NCBI GenBank assembly: GCA_003602285.1
Contig: QZVU01000004.1
Location: forward strand, 186,001-250,000
DNA length: 64,000 bases
Source of the DNA: Arthrobacter frigidicola
GTDB lineage: Bacteria > Actinomycetota > Actinomycetes > Actinomycetales > Micrococcaceae
Direction: 5' to 3'
The position numbers and the translations under genes are program-made. The notes beneath the pieces were generated by a model. The model worked only from the letters and a program-made list of their open reading frames with translations. It was not told the origin of the DNA and searched no databases. Shown here in pieces: positions 63,432 to 64,000 of this stretch (its first letter is position 1; the number at the start of each line of letters is the position of its first letter).

Positions 63432-64000
63432 GCGTCCCGGCCCGGGTCGGGGTGCTCGGCGGAGGACGGATGGGCGCCGGCATCGCCCACGCGTTCGTCG
63501 TCGCCGGGGCCGACGTCGTCGTCGTGGAGCGCGACGATCCCGCTGCGCTCGCCGCCCACGGGCGGGTGTCCGGCGCCCTGCACAAGAGCGTGGAGCGCGG
63601 ATCGACGACGGAGCCGCTGCAGGCGATGCTCGACCGGGTCCGGATCTCCACCGACTACGCCGCGTTCGCCGGCTGCTCCCTCGTGGTCGAGGCCGTCCCG
63701 GAGGATGCCGGTCTGAAAGAGGCGGCACTTGCCGCCGTGGAGGAGCACCTCGCCGACGGCGCCTGGCTTGCGACGAACACCTCCTCGCTGTCGGTCGCCG
63801 GGCTGGCCCGGGTGCTGAAGCGGCCCTCGGAGTTCTGCGGCCTCCACTTCTTCAACCCGGTGCCGGCCTCCACGCTGATCGAGGTGGTGCTCGGCCCCGA
63901 CACCTCGGAGCCCACCGCCGCGGCGGCACGCGCATGGGTCGAGGCCCTGGGGAAGACCCCCGTGGTGGTGCGTGATGCCCCCGGGTTCGCCAGTTCCCGG
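63428..64000 (+). CDS. 3-hydroxyacyl-CoA dehydrogenase, C-terminal end outside the window
   Basis: 191 residues visible. VGVLGGGRMGAGIAHAFVVA is the NAD-binding loop, SLVVEAVPEDAGLKEAAL and TNTSSLSVAGLA follow, and GLHFFNPVPASTLIEVVLG holds the catalytic histidine (paired with Glu in the FNP region) of the PaaH/HbdA type. It oxidises the 3-hydroxyacyl-CoA made by the upstream hydratase to the thiolase substrate, closing the three-step set. ATG at 63428 overlaps the preceding stop. Confidence 0.9.
   Translation, partial: MSVPARVGVLGGGRMGAGIAHAFVVAGADVVVVERDDPAALAAHGRVSGALHKSVERGSTTEPLQAMLDRVRISTDYAAFAGCSLVVEAVPEDAGLKEAALAAVEEHLADGAWLATNTSSLSVAGLARVLKRPSEFCGLHFFNPVPASTLIEVVLGPDTSEPTAAAARAWVEALGKTPVVVRDAPGFASSR

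Overview
The window is a very GC-rich stretch of chromosome (about 70 percent by eye). It is packed with short-spaced genes that often overlap by 1 to 8 bases, and many start with GTG. The gene set points to an actinobacterium of the order Micrococcales, most likely Micrococcaceae (Arthrobacter-like). The markers are MarP, GlxR-type Crp, BldC next to the 32-residue protein bS22, Rex, an Actinobacteria-type Tad pilus locus, a menaquinone pathway and a mycothiol-dependent-type enzyme. No phage, insertion sequence, CRISPR array, tRNA or rRNA was recognised, so this is core and near-core chromosome rather than an island.

Layout. 1-4342: metallophosphoesterase (cut by the window edge), a class A penicillin-binding protein, DUF4177, RidA and a NUDIX hydrolase. 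4464-6549: Crp regulator and MarP-type membrane serine protease, divergent. 6758-13888: a peptide-type ABC importer whose binding protein and two permeases face right, while its fused double ATPase lies on the opposite strand behind a SelO pseudokinase gene. 13946-17857: AroQ dehydroquinase, an MHS-family symporter and acetyl-CoA synthetase. 18159-21157: low-complexity membrane protein, endonuclease III and CoA pyrophosphatase. 21153-21537: a 14-bp triplicate and three 104-105 bp tandem repeats in a convergent intergenic region. 21542-31491: family A DNA polymerase-like protein, Tad pilus operon (ssd, tadA, tadB, tadC, Flp-like, TadE-like, TadG-like), MrfA-like helicase and a GNAT protein.

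31577-39138: TrhO tRNA hydroxylase, methyltransferase, topoisomerase I, TIM-barrel isomerase and ProC. 39192-43924: TrkA/TrkH potassium uptake, AcuC deacetylase, ArsR-type regulator, BldC and bS22. 44089-47849: HAD phosphatase, glutaredoxin-like protein, maleylpyruvate-isomerase-family protein, Rex and a YGQN-repeat membrane protein. 48100-54742: YceI, a phosphoglycerate-mutase-like phosphatase, the System II cytochrome c biogenesis operon (TlpA/ResA, CcdA, ResB, CcsB) and two small membrane proteins. 54761-57809: menA, menE and menB. 57856-61169: small metabolic and resistance-like genes (VOC, DUF4190, aminoglycoside/hydroxyurea kinase-like, dihydrofolate-reductase-like, methyltransferase). 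61441-64000: a translationally coupled thiolase, enoyl-CoA hydratase and 3-hydroxyacyl-CoA dehydrogenase set, probably part of an aromatic (phenylacetate or beta-ketoadipate type) catabolic operon that continues past the edge.

How it fits together. The respiratory theme is strong: menaquinone synthesis, cytochrome c maturation and the NADH/NAD redox sensor Rex lie within 12 kb. Acetate activation (acs) carries an apparent Crp site, AcuC could deacetylate Acs, and the Crp gene is in the same window. Regulatory DNA is unusually legible. Many genes have a TANNNT hexamer six or seven bases before the start codon, which predicts leaderless transcripts. Four palindromic operator candidates precede acs, yceI, the cytochrome c operon and the catabolic operon. 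The least explained items are the 105-bp repeat array, the Tad locus with its very long pilin leader and a Pro/Ala-repeat pseudopilin that overlaps a helicase gene antisense, and the AroQ plus MHS-symporter pair.
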